64,000 nt of DNA, taken from the NCBI GenBank assembly GCA_020846875.1, contig JADLDB010000113.1, positions 102,389 through 166,388 on the forward strand, in the 5' to 3' direction. Shown in pieces: positions 1 to 9,526 of the stretch. The position numbers and the translations under genes are program-made. Within the stretch, counting starts at the first letter, position 1. Each line of letters starts with the position of its first letter. This DNA is from Myxococcales bacterium. GTDB lineage: Bacteria; Myxococcota; Myxococcia; Myxococcales; Myxococcaceae. A model generated the notes under the pieces. It did not search any database and was not told the origin of the DNA. It was given only the letters and a program-made list of their open reading frames with translations.

Positions 1-1765
1 CCTGCCGGGCGTGCGTCTCGGCCTGGGTGGCGCGGTGGGTGGCGGACTGGAGCTGCTCCTCGGCTTCGCTCGCGCGCGCTTCAGCGGCCTCCAGCGCCTG
101 GCGGGTGGCCTCGGCGTCGCCCCGCGCCTCGGCCGCGGACGTCTCGGCGGCGGACGTGCGCTCCTCCAGCTCGTTGAACTCCTGCTGCAGCGCCTGGCGC
201 GCCGCGTCGACGGAGTGCAGCTGCTCGGACAGCGACGCCACCTGCTGCTCCAGCTCCTGCGCGCGCTCGGCGGCGGTGCGGGCCTCGTCCAATTCGGCCT
301 GCAGCCCCTGGACGTTGTGCTGCAGCTGGCTGAGCTGGCTGCGCGCCAGGCCCTGCGTCTCGCGCATCTGGGCCTCGAGCGCCTCGGCGCGGCCCTTTGC
401 CTCGCGGCGCTCCTGCTCCAACTCGGCACAGAGCCCCTCCTGGCGCTTCGCCGCCTCGCCCAGCTGCGTCTCCAGGCTGGCCGCGCGCGCCTCGAAGGCG
501 TCCTTCTCACCCCGCACCTCGCCCAACTGCTGCTCCAGCTCGCCCACCCGGGCCTGCGCTTGATCGAGGCTGGACTTGGACCACTCCTGCTCGCTCTCCA
601 GCGCCGAGAGCTGCCCCTTGGCCTCGGCGAGCTGCGCGTCCTGGGTGGACGCGCGCTGCTTCTCGGCCTCCAGCTCCAGCTTCGTGGCGTCCAGCTCGGT
701 GCGCAGGTTGTCGCGCTCCCCCGCGGCGGCGGACAGCTCGCCGGACAGCCGCTCCACCTCCGCCGTCTTCGCCTCGGCCTCCTCGGACAGCGACGCGGTC
801 TGCTGCTCGAGGGCCTCCATCTGCCCCCGGCCCTCGGACACGCCGGCGACCAGCTCGGACACGCGATCCTGCGCCAGGTTGAGCGCTTCCTTGGCGCCGA
901 TCAGCTCCTCGGCCAACTGCTCGCGGGTGCGCCGCTCCTCGGCCAGCTGCTCGCCGAAGACGCGAGCCTGGTTCTCCACCTCGGCCAGCGCGTTGGTGAG
1001 ATCGCGGCGCTCGGCGTCCCCTTCGGCGAGGCGCGCCACCAGGCCCTCCATCCGCTTCTCGCCCTCCTCGGCGCGAATGGTGTCCTTCTCCAGCATGTCC
1101 TTGAGCAGCTGGACCTGCTGGGGCAGGTCGGCGTTCCTCTGCGCCTCGACGAGCGCGCCTTCGAGCTGCGCGCGCAGGTGGGTGGCCAGCGCCCGCAGTT
1201 GCTGGGCCTCGGCGTCGACCGCCTGGTACAGCCCGCGGCCGCGGGCCAGCGCCTCGTCCTTGCCTTTGATCAGCGTGCGGAAGGCCTTGAGCTTCTCCTC
1301 TGGATCCGCGCCCGAGGGCAGCCGCGGCTCGGCCGGCTCGCCGAAGGGATCCGCCGTCTGGGGGCGCTGGACGGTAGGCGGCAGCGCCGGCAGCGCGCCC
1401 ACCGCTGGAGGGTGCTGCCCGCTGGGTGGCCGCGCGGGTGACGCGTTGGGCGGCACCACGGTGCGGGTGGGGATGGGCTGCATCGGCCTGGCCTGGGCAG
1501 CGCCAGGGGGCGCAGCGGGCGGTGGCGCGGGCGAGGCGGCCGGAGGCAGTTGCCCGGTGAGGCCGGATCTCTTCGGCAATGGAGGCGGGACGCCGGACAC
1601 GGTGGCGGGGCGAGTAGGCGAGGACTGGGGCGCGGGCGGAGGCGCTGCGACGGCAGGCTGGCGCCCCGTCGGCGGCCTCGCCTGAGGCGCCACGAACAAG
1701 GGCTCGTCGTCGTCGTTCAGCTCGGCGCGCAGCCCGCTGAGCGGATCCGCTTCATTGGTGGCCAT
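1..1765 (-). CDS. Coiled-coil protein, C-terminus beyond the left edge
   Basis: The reading frame is open from an ATG at 1765 to the left edge, giving about 588 visible residues. The first ~150 residues are acidic and then rich in Pro/Ala (MATNEADPLSGLRAEL, then PPP and APPP stretches), which suggests a disordered region. From about residue 160 on the sequence is almost continuous Glu/Ala/Leu/Gln/Arg heptad-like coiled coil (for example EEKLKAFRTLIKGKDE and LEQQVASLSEQL). No enzymatic domain is visible in the part shown. Long coiled-coil proteins of this kind serve as cytoskeletal, polarity or motility scaffolds in myxobacteria, but the function here cannot be assigned. It is divergent from the M16 peptidase gene across 139 bp. 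Confidence 0.85.
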   Translation of the reverse strand, partial: MATNEADPLSGLRAELNDDDEPLFVAPQARPPTGRQPAVAAPPPAPQSSPTRPATVSGVPPPLPKRSGLTGQLPPAASPAPPPAAPPGAAQARPMQPIPTRTVVPPNASPARPPSGQHPPAVGALPALPPTVQRPQTADPFGEPAEPRLPSGADPEEKLKAFRTLIKGKDEALARGRGLYQAVDAEAQQLRALATHLRAQLEGALVEAQRNADLPQQVQLLKDMLEKDTIRAEEGEKRMEGLVARLAEGDAERRDLTNALAEVENQARVFGEQLAEERRTREQLAEELIGAKEALNLAQDRVSELVAGVSEGRGQMEALEQQTASLSEEAEAKTAEVERLSGELSAAAGERDNLRTELDATKLELEAEKQRASTQDAQLAEAKGQLSALESEQEWSKSSLDQAQARVGELEQQLGEVRGEKDAFEARAASLETQLGEAAKRQEGLCAELEQERREAKGRAEALEAQMRETQGLARSQLSQLQHNVQGLQAELDEARTAAERAQELEQQVASLSEQLHSVDAARQALQQEFNELEERTSAAETSAAEARGDAEATRQALEAAEARASEAEEQLQSATHRATQAETHARQ

Positions 1766-1904
1766 CGAAAAACCCGGCTGACAGCCTAGCCCCTCCGCAA
1801 GAGGGCGCGAAGACGACTTCTTTCGGGCGCCGCGCGACAGGGCGCTACAGGCCTTCGACCGCTTTGCACCGCGGGCGTGAAGCTGACACGGTACGGCCCT
1901 TCCC

Positions 1905-4499
1905 ATGCCCTCGCGCGCCCGCCTCGCCAACGGCCTCACCGTCGTCACCCACCCGCAGCGCGCGGCCCCGGTGGTGGCCTTCCAGGTCTGGGTGAAGGCC
2001 GGCAGCGGCGACGAGACGCCCGACGAGGTGGGGCTGGCGCACCTGCACGAGCACATGCTCTTCAAGGGCACCGCCCGGCGCGGCCTGGGAGAGATCGCCC
2101 GCAGCGTGGAGGCGCACGGCGGAGAGATCAACGCCTGGACCAGCTTCGATCAGACCGTCTACCACGTGGTGATGGCCAGCCGGCACGCGCGCGCGGGCCT
2201 CGACGTGCTGGCGGACGCGGTGCGCCACTCGGCCTTCGACGCGTCGGAGCTGTCGCGAGAGATCGAGGTCGTCTGCGAGGAGATCAAGCGCAGCCTGGAC
2301 ATGCCGTCGCGCCGCGCGTCCAAGGCGCTCTTCGCGCTGGCCTTCCAGTCGCATCCCTACGGCCGGCCGGTGATCGGCTTCGAGGAGGCCGTGCGCGCCC
2401 ACACCCGGGAGCGCGTGCTGGGCTTCTACCGGAAGCACTACCGGCCGGAGAATCTGGTGCTGTCCGCGGTGGGCGACTTCGACGAAGCCGAGGCCCGCCG
2501 CTGGGCCGAGGAGCTGTTCGGCGGGGACTGGGGCCTTCCCCCGGTGGCGAAGGCGGACACGCGCCCAAAGGAGCCGGCCTTCGACGGGGTGCGGGTGGGG
2601 CTCACGGAGGACGAGGTGAAGGAGGCCTGGCTGCACGTGGCCTTTCAGATCCCCGGCGTCCAGCACCCCGACACCGCCGCGCTGGACGTGCTGGCGATGG
2701 TGGCCGGCCAGGGCGACGCGTCGCGCCTGTCGCTGGAGGTCAAGCGGAAGCGGGCGCTGGCCAAGGACGTCAACACCTGGGCGTGGACGCCCAAGGAGCC
2801 GGGGCTGTTCGCCGCGTCGCTGGTGGCCCCCCCCGAGACGCTGGCCGAGGGCTTCGACGCCACCGCGCGGGTGCTGGCGTCCTTGACGGCGGTGGAGGCC
2901 GAGCCCGACGAGGTGGAGACGGTGAAGGCGCTGATCGAGGCCGAGGCCGTCTACCAGCGCGAGACGGTGCAGGGGCTGGCGCGGAAGCTGGGCTACTACG
3001 AGGCGGTGGCCGGGGGCCTGGAGCGCGAGGCGGCGTACTACGAGGCGGTGGCCCAGGTGACGCCGGCCAGGCTGCGCGAGGTGGCCCAGCGCTACTTCAC
3101 CTTCGAGCGCGCGGTGGTGAGCGGCCTGCTGCCGAAGGGCGCGCCCTTCACGGAAGCCCAGGCCCGCGAGGTGCTGTCCCGCGCCGGGAAGGAGCGCCCC
3201 GCCCCGCTGCCGCAAAGAAAGCTGCCCGCCCCCTCGCCGCTCCGGCTGACCGGCTCCTCGCGCGCGGCGAAGCCCGGCCTCACGGTGGAGCAACTGCCCG
3301 GCGGCGCCACGGTGGTGGTGCGGGAAGAGCGCGCGGTGCCGCTGTTCGCCCTGCGCGCCACCTGGCCAGGAGGCCTGCGCTACGAGACGAGCGCGGACAA
3401 CGGGCTGACGGCGCTGTTGGCGCGCACCCTCACGCGGGGCACCGCCTCGCTGGACGCGGAGCAGGTCAGCCACCTCGTCGATCGCCTGGCCGGCGCCCTG
3501 TCGACCATCGCCGGCCGCAGCTCGATGTCGCTGCGGGGCGAGTTCCTCTCGAAGCACTTCGAGCGCGCCTTCGAGCTGTTCGCCGAGGTGGCCACCCGCC
3601 CGGCCTTCCTCGAGAGTGAGGTCGCCCGCGAGCAGAAGCTGCAGCTCCACGACATCGCCACCCGGGAGGATCGCCCGTCGTCCGTCGCCTTCGAGGTGTT
3701 CCACAAGACGCTCTTCCGCGCGCACCCCTACCGCCTGGCGTTGCAGGGAGAAGCGGAGCCCGTGAAGGCGCTCACTCCGGCGGCGCTGGCCGCCTACCAC
3801 CAGAAGTACCTCGACCCCTCGCAGCTCACCCTGGCGGTGGTGGGCGACGTGGACTCCGACGTGGTGCTGGAGCGCGTCCGCGCGGCCTTCGGGAAGCAGG
3901 GCGAAGGAGCGGCCTTGCCTCCGGTGATGCCGGTGGAGCCCGGCTGGGACGGCGCGCGGCAGGCGAGGCGGCAGCTTCAGAAGGCGCAGACGCACCTGGT
4001 GCTGGGGTTTCCCGGCGCGCGCGTGACGGACGCCTGGCGGCGCCCGCTTTTGGTGCTGCAGACGATGCTGTCCGGTCAGAGCGGCCGGCTCTTCCTCGAG
4101 CTGCGGGACAAGCGCTCCATGGCCTACAGCGTGTCGGCGCTGGTGATGGAAGGCGTCGACCCCGGCTACTTCGCGCTCTACATGGGCACCAGCCCGGAGA
4201 AGGTGGACGCGGCGCTGGAGGGGATGCGCGGGGAGTTGGCGAAGCTGCGCGAGGAGCTGGTGTCGGAGGCGGAGCTGGCGCGCGCGAAGGAGCACCTGCT
4301 GGGCACCCACGACATCGGGCTGCAGCGCAACGGCGCGCGGGCGGCGGTGCTGGCCCTGGACACCTGCTACGGGCTGGGGCCAGACAACGACGCGCGCTAC
4401 GGGGAAGAGATCTCGGCGGTGACGGCGGAGGCGGTGCGCGAGGTGGCGCGGCGGGTGATCGACTTCGAGCGTTCCGCGCTGGCTGTGGTAGGACCGTGA
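1905..4499 (+). CDS. M16 family (pitrilysin-type) zinc metallopeptidase, two-domain
   Basis: An 864-residue protein with two tandem M16 halves. The N-terminal half carries the inverted zinc motif HLHEH at residues 46-50, with the expected downstream glutamate region (EIEVVCEEIKRS) near 120-130. The second half, from about residue 445, lacks HxxEH and should be the non-catalytic partner that closes the peptide chamber. No convincing signal peptide is seen, so a cytoplasmic site is likely, although many bacterial M16 proteins are periplasmic. The stop is followed after 3 nt by a small lipoprotein gene, which suggests co-transcription. Confidence 0.93.
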   Translation: MPSRARLANGLTVVTHPQRAAPVVAFQVWVKAGSGDETPDEVGLAHLHEHMLFKGTARRGLGEIARSVEAHGGEINAWTSFDQTVYHVVMASRHARAGLDVLADAVRHSAFDASELSREIEVVCEEIKRSLDMPSRRASKALFALAFQSHPYGRPVIGFEEAVRAHTRERVLGFYRKHYRPENLVLSAVGDFDEAEARRWAEELFGGDWGLPPVAKADTRPKEPAFDGVRVGLTEDEVKEAWLHVAFQIPGVQHPDTAALDVLAMVAGQGDASRLSLEVKRKRALAKDVNTWAWTPKEPGLFAASLVAPPETLAEGFDATARVLASLTAVEAEPDEVETVKALIEAEAVYQRETVQGLARKLGYYEAVAGGLEREAAYYEAVAQVTPARLREVAQRYFTFERAVVSGLLPKGAPFTEAQAREVLSRAGKERPAPLPQRKLPAPSPLRLTGSSRAAKPGLTVEQLPGGATVVVREERAVPLFALRATWPGGLRYETSADNGLTALLARTLTRGTASLDAEQVSHLVDRLAGALSTIAGRSSMSLRGEFLSKHFERAFELFAEVATRPAFLESEVAREQKLQLHDIATREDRPSSVAFEVFHKTLFRAHPYRLALQGEAEPVKALTPAALAAYHQKYLDPSQLTLAVVGDVDSDVVLERVRAAFGKQGEGAALPPVMPVEPGWDGARQARRQLQKAQTHLVLGFPGARVTDAWRRPLLVLQTMLSGQSGRLFLELRDKRSMAYSVSALVMEGVDPGYFALYMGTSPEKVDAALEGMRGELAKLREELVSEAELARAKEHLLGTHDIGLQRNGARAAVLALDTCYGLGPDNDARYGEEISAVTAEAVREVARRVIDFERSALAVVGP

Positions 4500-4502
4500 C
4501 CG

Positions 4503-4700
4503 ATGCGCAGCGTGTTGCCCTTCGTCGCGGCCGTCCTGCTGGCCCTCTCGGCCTGCAATGCGATCGTCAGCTTCAACCCGGAAGATCAGCCCTGCAACCC
4601 GCAGGCGTCGACCGAGGAAGAGAAGTGCCTGGACGGCTACGTGTGCCAGAACGGCAAGTGCAAGAAGGGCACGCTCCCGCCACCCGACGGCGGCCCGTAA
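4503..4700 (+). CDS. Small Cys-containing lipoprotein
   Basis: A 65-residue protein with a lipoprotein signal peptide ([18 protein letters not shown], lipobox LSAC, lipidated Cys at residue 18). The mature part is short and has four further cysteines ([22 protein letters not shown]), then a PPPDGGP tail. The C-x-DGYVC-xxGKC pattern is common in small myxobacterial lipoproteins with disulfide knots. It starts 3 nt after the M16 peptidase stop and is probably translated from the same message. Function unknown. Confidence 0.8.
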   Translation: MRSVLPFVAAVLLALSACNAIVSFNPEDQPCNPQASTEEEKCLDGYVCQNGKCKKGTLPPPDGGP

Positions 4701-4786
4701 CCTCCGGTGATGGGAAACATCCGTTGGCGTTGGATTCAGTGCGGCGCGCGTGACTTCCGCTTCGACTCGCCGCTAGAGGGGCGCGC

Positions 4787-6538
4787 ATGATGCGAGACGC
4801 GGTTCGACACGGCGGCGACCTGATCGCCTCGGTGCTGGCGCGGTGGAAGGTGCCGTACGTCTTCACCCTCTGCGGCGGGCACATCTCGCCGATTCTGGTG
4901 GGGGCGAAGGACAAGGGCCTGGCCATCATCGACTGCCGCGACGAGAAGAACGCGGTGTTCGCGGCGGACGCGGTGGCGCGGATGACGGGCATCCCCGGGG
5001 TGGCGGCGGTGACGGCGGGGCCGGGGGTGACCAACGCCATCACCGCGCTCAAGAACGCGCAGCTGGCGCAGTCTCCGCTGGTGCTCTTCGGGGGCGCGAC
5101 GGCCACGGTGCTCAAGGGCCGGGGCGCGCTGCAGGACATCGACCAACTGTCGCTCATCCGTCCGGCGGTGAAGTGGGCGGCGAAGTGCAACACGGTGGGC
5201 CACCTGGAGCCGATGCTGGAGCGCGCGTTGCGCGAGGCGACCAGCGGGGTGCCGGGCCCGGTCTTCCTCGAGGTGCCGGTGGACGTGCTGTACCCCGAGT
5301 CCGTCGTCCGCGAGTGGTACCTGAAGGAGAGCGGCGCGGCCGAAGGGAAGACGCTCACGCAGAAGGCCCTGGGCCTGTACCTGAAGGGGCACCTCTTCCG
5401 GCAGTTCCACGTTCCCCATGTGGACGTGGGAGGACTGCTGCCGGAGCTGGAGCGCCCACAGGATCTCGATGGCCTGCTCGGCCGGGCCGCGGCGATGCTG
5501 AAGAAGGCGGAGCGCCCGGTGCTGGTGGTGGGCAGCCAGACGATGGTGAACCTGAAGGACGTGGGGCCGTTGGCGCGCGCGGTGGAGACGCTGGGCGTGC
5601 CGGTGTGGCTGGGGGGCATGGCCCGCGGGCTGCTCGGGCGGCACGGCCCCACGCAATTCCGGCACGCGCGCGGGAAGGCGCTCAAGGAAGCGGACCTGGC
5701 GATCGTCTGCGGCTTCCCCTTCGACTTCCGGATGAAGTACGGCCTGGGCTTCGGGCGGAAGACGAAGGTGATCTCCGCCAACCTCTCGGCGGAGGAGCTG
5801 ACCAAGAATCGCCGGCCGGACCTGGCGGTGAAGATGAACGCCGGCGACTTCCTGGTGCGGCTCGCCGGGCGGGCGCAGGCGGACGCGAAGTGGCAGGGCT
5901 GGGTGGACACCTGCCGGCAGCGCGAGGACGCGCGCGACGAAGAGATCCGCAAGAAGGCGAACCCGGCGGGTGAGTTGGTGGATCCGATCCACTTCTTCCA
6001 GCGGCTGGAAGAGAAGCTGGCCGACGACTCGGTGCTGGTGGTGGACGGCGGCGACTTCGTGGCCACCGGGGCGTACGTGCTGCGGCCGCGCAGGCCCCTG
6101 TCCTGGCTCGATCCCGGAGTGTTCGGCACCCTGGGCGTGGGCGGCGGCTTCGCCGTGGGCGCGGCGGCCGTGCGGCCGAACGCGGAGGTGTGGATCATCT
6201 ACGGCGACGGCTCCTCGGCCTACAGCTTGAGCGAGTTCGACACCTTCGTTCGGCACGGCATGGCGCCCATCGCCGTCATCGGCAACGACGCCTCCTGGCA
6301 GCAGATCGCCCGCGATCAGGTCACCATTCTGGGCACCGACGTGGGCACCACCCTGCTGCGCACCGACTACGAGAAGGTGGCCGAGGGGTACGGGGGCGTC
6401 GGCCTCAGGCTCACCGACCCGAAGAAGATCGACGCGGTGCTGGACGAGGCGAAGGCCTTGTCCCGGAAGGGGAAGCCGGTCTGCATCAACGTGCACATCG
6501 CGAAGACCGACTTCCGCGAGGGCTCGATCTCCGTCTGA
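4787..6538 (+). CDS. Thiamine-diphosphate enzyme, ILVBL/2-hydroxyacyl-CoA lyase-like
   Basis: A 583-residue enzyme of the acetolactate synthase superfamily. The N-terminal pyrimidine-binding domain has [12 protein letters not shown] and the catalytic Glu53 ([16 protein letters not shown]). The C-terminal diphosphate domain has [19 protein letters not shown] followed by GNDASWQQ, the GDG-N Mg/ThDP motif. The [14 protein letters not shown] and GND-W-QI blocks resemble the eukaryotic ILVBL (HACL2) subgroup more than biosynthetic IlvB, and no small regulatory subunit lies nearby. Cleavage of 2-hydroxyacyl-CoA is therefore a possible role, but this is inference. A GAGGGG stretch sits just ahead of ATG-ATG at 4787/4790. 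It converges on a TetR gene. Confidence 0.88.
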   Translation: MMRDAVRHGGDLIASVLARWKVPYVFTLCGGHISPILVGAKDKGLAIIDCRDEKNAVFAADAVARMTGIPGVAAVTAGPGVTNAITALKNAQLAQSPLVLFGGATATVLKGRGALQDIDQLSLIRPAVKWAAKCNTVGHLEPMLERALREATSGVPGPVFLEVPVDVLYPESVVREWYLKESGAAEGKTLTQKALGLYLKGHLFRQFHVPHVDVGGLLPELERPQDLDGLLGRAAAMLKKAERPVLVVGSQTMVNLKDVGPLARAVETLGVPVWLGGMARGLLGRHGPTQFRHARGKALKEADLAIVCGFPFDFRMKYGLGFGRKTKVISANLSAEELTKNRRPDLAVKMNAGDFLVRLAGRAQADAKWQGWVDTCRQREDARDEEIRKKANPAGELVDPIHFFQRLEEKLADDSVLVVDGGDFVATGAYVLRPRRPLSWLDPGVFGTLGVGGGFAVGAAAVRPNAEVWIIYGDGSSAYSLSEFDTFVRHGMAPIAVIGNDASWQQIARDQVTILGTDVGTTLLRTDYEKVAEGYGGVGLRLTDPKKIDAVLDEAKALSRKGKPVCINVHIAKTDFREGSISV

Positions 6539-6542
6539 CGCG

Positions 6543-6563
6543 GCGCCGGCCGGGAGGCGGCGC
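6543..6563. terminator. GC stem-loop between convergent genes
   Basis: GCGCCG at 6543-6548 pairs with CGGCGC at 6558-6563 across a 9-nt loop, exactly between the convergent ThDP-enzyme and TetR stop codons. No T-run follows on either strand, so intrinsic termination is only suggested by the position. Confidence 0.35.
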
Positions 6564-7244
6564 TCAGGCCTTGAGGCCGTCGAGGATGAGGGTGGTCAGC
6601 GCCGCCGGCACCTCCAGCACGTCGCCGATGTCCTCACCCTGCAGCACGGCGAGCAGGAGCCGCTCTGTGGCGCCCACCACCGACAGGGCGCTCACCGACA
6701 CGGGGATGGGCTTCAGGATCCGGTGCTGCTGGGCCTTGGTGGTCATCTCCAGGGCGTAGCGCGTCACCAGCGCGGCCAGATCGATGATCGGCTTGCGCGC
6801 GCCCACCGCGGGTGCGCGGGACTCCTGGAGGTAGAGGCGCACCTCGCCGGGGTGCTCGAGGAGCAGGGTGGCCAGGACTTCGCCGATCCGCTTGTAGGCC
6901 CTCACCTGGGTGTCTCGCGTGGCGGCGGTTTCGAGATCGCTGCTGGTGGCCTCCAGGGCGTCCACCATCACGCGCTTCGTCTCGGACATCAGGTCGTCCA
7001 CCAGGGCCGTCTGGTCGGCGAAGTAGCGGTAGAAGCTGCCCTTGGCCATCTTCGCCGCCTTCATGATGTCGTCCACCGAGACGCCTTCGATGCCGCGCTC
7101 GAGGAAGAGCAGGAGCGCCGCGTCGCGGATGGCCTGGGACTTCTTGAGGCGGTTGGTGTCGCGCACGCCGCCGGGCGGGCCGGGGCGCTTCAAGGCCATG
7201 CCTTTGGGGCTGGTCACTTCCCGCTTCGCGCGCGCGGAGCTCAT
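6564..7244 (-). CDS. TetR family transcriptional regulator
   Basis: 226 residues from ATG 7244. An in-frame upstream start at 7283 is possible but would only add a basic tail. The helix-turn-helix is typical (AIRDAALLLFLERGIEGVSVDDIMKAA followed by AKGSFYRYFADQTALVDDL, residues ~35-85). The C-terminal ligand/dimer domain is helical and unassigned. It lies 35 bp downstream of the ankyrin gene on the same strand and converges with the ThDP-enzyme gene, so its target and ligand are not obvious. An effect on fatty-acid or hydroxyacyl metabolism genes would be a guess. Confidence 0.9.
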   Translation of the reverse strand: MSSARAKREVTSPKGMALKRPGPPGGVRDTNRLKKSQAIRDAALLLFLERGIEGVSVDDIMKAAKMAKGSFYRYFADQTALVDDLMSETKRVMVDALEATSSDLETAATRDTQVRAYKRIGEVLATLLLEHPGEVRLYLQESRAPAVGARKPIIDLAALVTRYALEMTTKAQQHRILKPIPVSVSALSVVGATERLLLAVLQGEDIGDVLEVPAALTTLILDGLKA

Positions 7245-7279
7245 TCGAGGCGCGCTTCGTACACCAACTGCTCGCGCTG

Positions 7280-7753
7280 TCACCGCTTCTTCTTGGTGAC
7301 TTCGGCCTGGGCGCGCTGGAGGCGCTCGACGCGCTGCTGGGGCGACTCGTGGCCGACGAAGTTCGCCGCGCGTGCCGCCACTTCGACGGCCTTGCGCTTC
7401 AGCGAGGACTCCTCGTACTGGTACTCCGGGCCGTGGGACTTGCCGAAGGCGGCGAGGAAGGCCCGGGCCATGTCCCGTTCGTCCTCCGGGGAGGCGTCGA
7501 TGAGGAGCGCCACGGCCTCGCGGTGCCCGTTTGCGGCGGCCTTGAGCAGCGCGGTTTCCCCTTCGGAGTCCTTCCAGGTGGGTTCCGCGCCTGCGGCCAG
7601 CAGCAGCTTCACCAGGTCCGTCCGGCCTGCGGCCGCCGCCTCGATGAGGGGCGTTCGGTTCCCCGGGCCCAGTTGATTCACGTCCCTGGCCGTCTCGAGC
7701 GCCGCCTGCACCTGCGCCGCGTCCCCGGCTTCAACCGCCTCGTAGAGCGTCAT
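7280..7753 (-). CDS. Ankyrin-repeat protein
   Basis: 157 residues from ATG 7753, with a GGGAG element about 11 nt upstream. A longer in-frame reading to 7882 exists but adds unconserved-looking basic sequence. Residues 1-110 hold about three ankyrin repeats ([64 protein letters not shown]). The C-terminal ~50 residues are charged and end in TKKKR. Ankyrin repeats bind partner proteins; none can be named. It is followed 35 bp later by the TetR gene. Confidence 0.82.
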   Translation of the reverse strand: MTLYEAVEAGDAAQVQAALETARDVNQLGPGNRTPLIEAAAAGRTDLVKLLLAAGAEPTWKDSEGETALLKAAANGHREAVALLIDASPEDERDMARAFLAAFGKSHGPEYQYEESSLKRKAVEVAARAANFVGHESPQQRVERLQRAQAEVTKKKR

Positions 7754-7880
7754 GCGCTTCGTGACTCCCGGTGAAAGTGTCACCCGCTTCGTCGTTGGAG
7801 ACTCTACTTCCAGTCCGGCCCGCGATTTCTGCTGGCCGTGACGTGACTTCTGGCCTCGAGGTGTGCCATGCCGTGCGCCC

Positions 7881-9476
7881 ATGTCGGGCCTTCGCCTCGC
7901 CGTGGTGTTCCTCTGCTCGTGTGTCTTCGCGGCCTGCGGCTGCGGTCAGGACAAGATCAAACCCAGCTACATGCCCACGCTGCCCGACTCCGGGACGGAC
8001 ACGTGCGTGCCGCAGGTGGAGGCCTGCAACGGCCGCGACGACGACTGCGACGGGCAGGTGGACGAGGATCAGCCCACCCAGCGCTGCGGCGTGGGCGCGT
8101 GCGAGCGGGAGCAGCCGACCTGCGTGGGCGGCGCGTACCACCCCTGCACGCCTGGTCAGCCCGGCGCCGAGGTGTGCAACGGCCAGGACGACGACTGCAA
8201 TGGCGCGGTAGACGAGTCGTTGGCCCCGCAGATGTGCGGCGTGGGTGAGTGCGCGGTGGTGCAGCCCTCGTGCGTCGATGGGGCGGCTCCGGCGTGCCTG
8301 CCCGGTGCTCCGCAGGTGGAGTCGTGCAACCGGAAGGACGACGACTGCGACGGGACGGTGGACGAGGATCTGCTGACCAACACCGCGGGCGATCGCCGCA
8401 TCACCAATGATCCCGCCTCCAGCGACTACGTGTACATCGCCGACGGGGACAACAACGGCTTCGGGCTGGTGTGGCAGGACAAGCGCGCCACCTCCAACGG
8501 GCAGATCTTCTTCGCGCCGCTCGATCCGCAGGGCAACCGCCTGGGCAACGACGTGCGGGTGTCCTTCACCTCGGGCAACTCCACCCACCCGGCGATGGCC
8601 TGGAGCGGCAGCCGCTGGGGGCTGGTGTACACGGACGACGCCACCGGCACCGAGCAGCTCTTCTTCCGCCCCCTCGATGGCGCCGGCAACCCGCAGGCCG
8701 CGGCGACCCGGTTGAACACCTCCACCAGCGCGTCCGACTGGCCCGACGTGGTGTGGACGGGCACGGCCTTCGCGGTGGCCTACGACGACGAGCGCGCGGG
8801 GGCGAACAAGCACGACATCTTCTTCCAGCGGATCGATCCCACGGGGCAGCGGCTGGGCGGGGAGCTGCGCGTGACGACGGATCCAGGCAGGCAGTCCAGT
8901 CCGGTGCTCAAGTGGAACGGCAGCGAGTTCGGCCTGGTGTGGACGGACTACCGCTTCCAGCCCAACCGGGAGGTGTACTTCCGCCGGCTGGCGTCCGACG
9001 GGCAGTCGCTGGGCCCCGAGGTCCGCGTGACCAACGACGCGGCGGACTCGGCGTGGCCGGACCTCGCGTGGAACGACGTGGACAAGGAGTGGGCGGTGGT
9101 GTGGCACGACACACGCGACGGCAACGCCGAGGTGTACTTCGCCCGCTACGACGCCCAGGGCAACCGCCGGGGCGCCGACACGCGCCTCACGGTGGCCGCG
9201 GGCTTCTCCGGCTACCCCAGCATCGACTGGAACGGCTTCCAGTACGGCGTCTCGTGGCAGGACGACCGCGTCGCCGCGAACAGGCCCGCCATCTACTTCG
9301 CGCAGGTCTCGGCCGAGGGCCGGAAGAACGGCGGCGATCTGAAGCTGTCCAGCGGGAGCGGCTCGAGCAGCTTCACCACCGCGCTGTGGAACGGGACAAC
9401 CTTCGCGTTCTGCTGGCGGGACGATCGCAACGCCAACACCGAGCTCTACTTCGCGTACGTCGGCTGTCCGAACTGA
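7881..9476 (+). CDS. Lipoprotein with MopE metal-binding repeats and a propeller-like domain
   Basis: 531 residues from ATG 7881; a start at 7863 is also in frame. A lipoprotein signal ends in FAAC (Cys ~18). Three MopE-type repeats follow at about residues 42-165: [28 protein letters not shown] and [14 protein letters not shown], which are predicted metal-binding Asp loops. From ~170 to the end come about seven repeats of 45-50 residues with the pattern W-nG-x-(F/W)-x-(V/L)-x-W-x-D-x-R (for example [20 protein letters not shown]), consistent with a beta-propeller. It is probably exported and anchored in an envelope membrane. Ligand and role are unknown. Confidence 0.87.
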   Translation: MSGLRLAVVFLCSCVFAACGCGQDKIKPSYMPTLPDSGTDTCVPQVEACNGRDDDCDGQVDEDQPTQRCGVGACEREQPTCVGGAYHPCTPGQPGAEVCNGQDDDCNGAVDESLAPQMCGVGECAVVQPSCVDGAAPACLPGAPQVESCNRKDDDCDGTVDEDLLTNTAGDRRITNDPASSDYVYIADGDNNGFGLVWQDKRATSNGQIFFAPLDPQGNRLGNDVRVSFTSGNSTHPAMAWSGSRWGLVYTDDATGTEQLFFRPLDGAGNPQAAATRLNTSTSASDWPDVVWTGTAFAVAYDDERAGANKHDIFFQRIDPTGQRLGGELRVTTDPGRQSSPVLKWNGSEFGLVWTDYRFQPNREVYFRRLASDGQSLGPEVRVTNDAADSAWPDLAWNDVDKEWAVVWHDTRDGNAEVYFARYDAQGNRRGADTRLTVAAGFSGYPSIDWNGFQYGVSWQDDRVAANRPAIYFAQVSAEGRKNGGDLKLSSGSGSSSFTTALWNGTTFAFCWRDDRNANTELYFAYVGCPN

Positions 9477-9526
9477 GGCGCCTCCACGCCGGACGACGGC
9501 CCGGGAATGAGCGAGACTCCAGGGCC

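Noticed and set aside
11..1441. Long plus-strand frame of Leu/Gly/Arg-rich sequence
   Set aside because: It is the antisense of the coiled-coil gene; composition is low-complexity and there is no ribosome site.
1845..4310. Long minus-strand frame opposite the M16 peptidase
   Set aside because: His/Arg/Leu-rich antisense reading; the plus strand has clear peptidase motifs.
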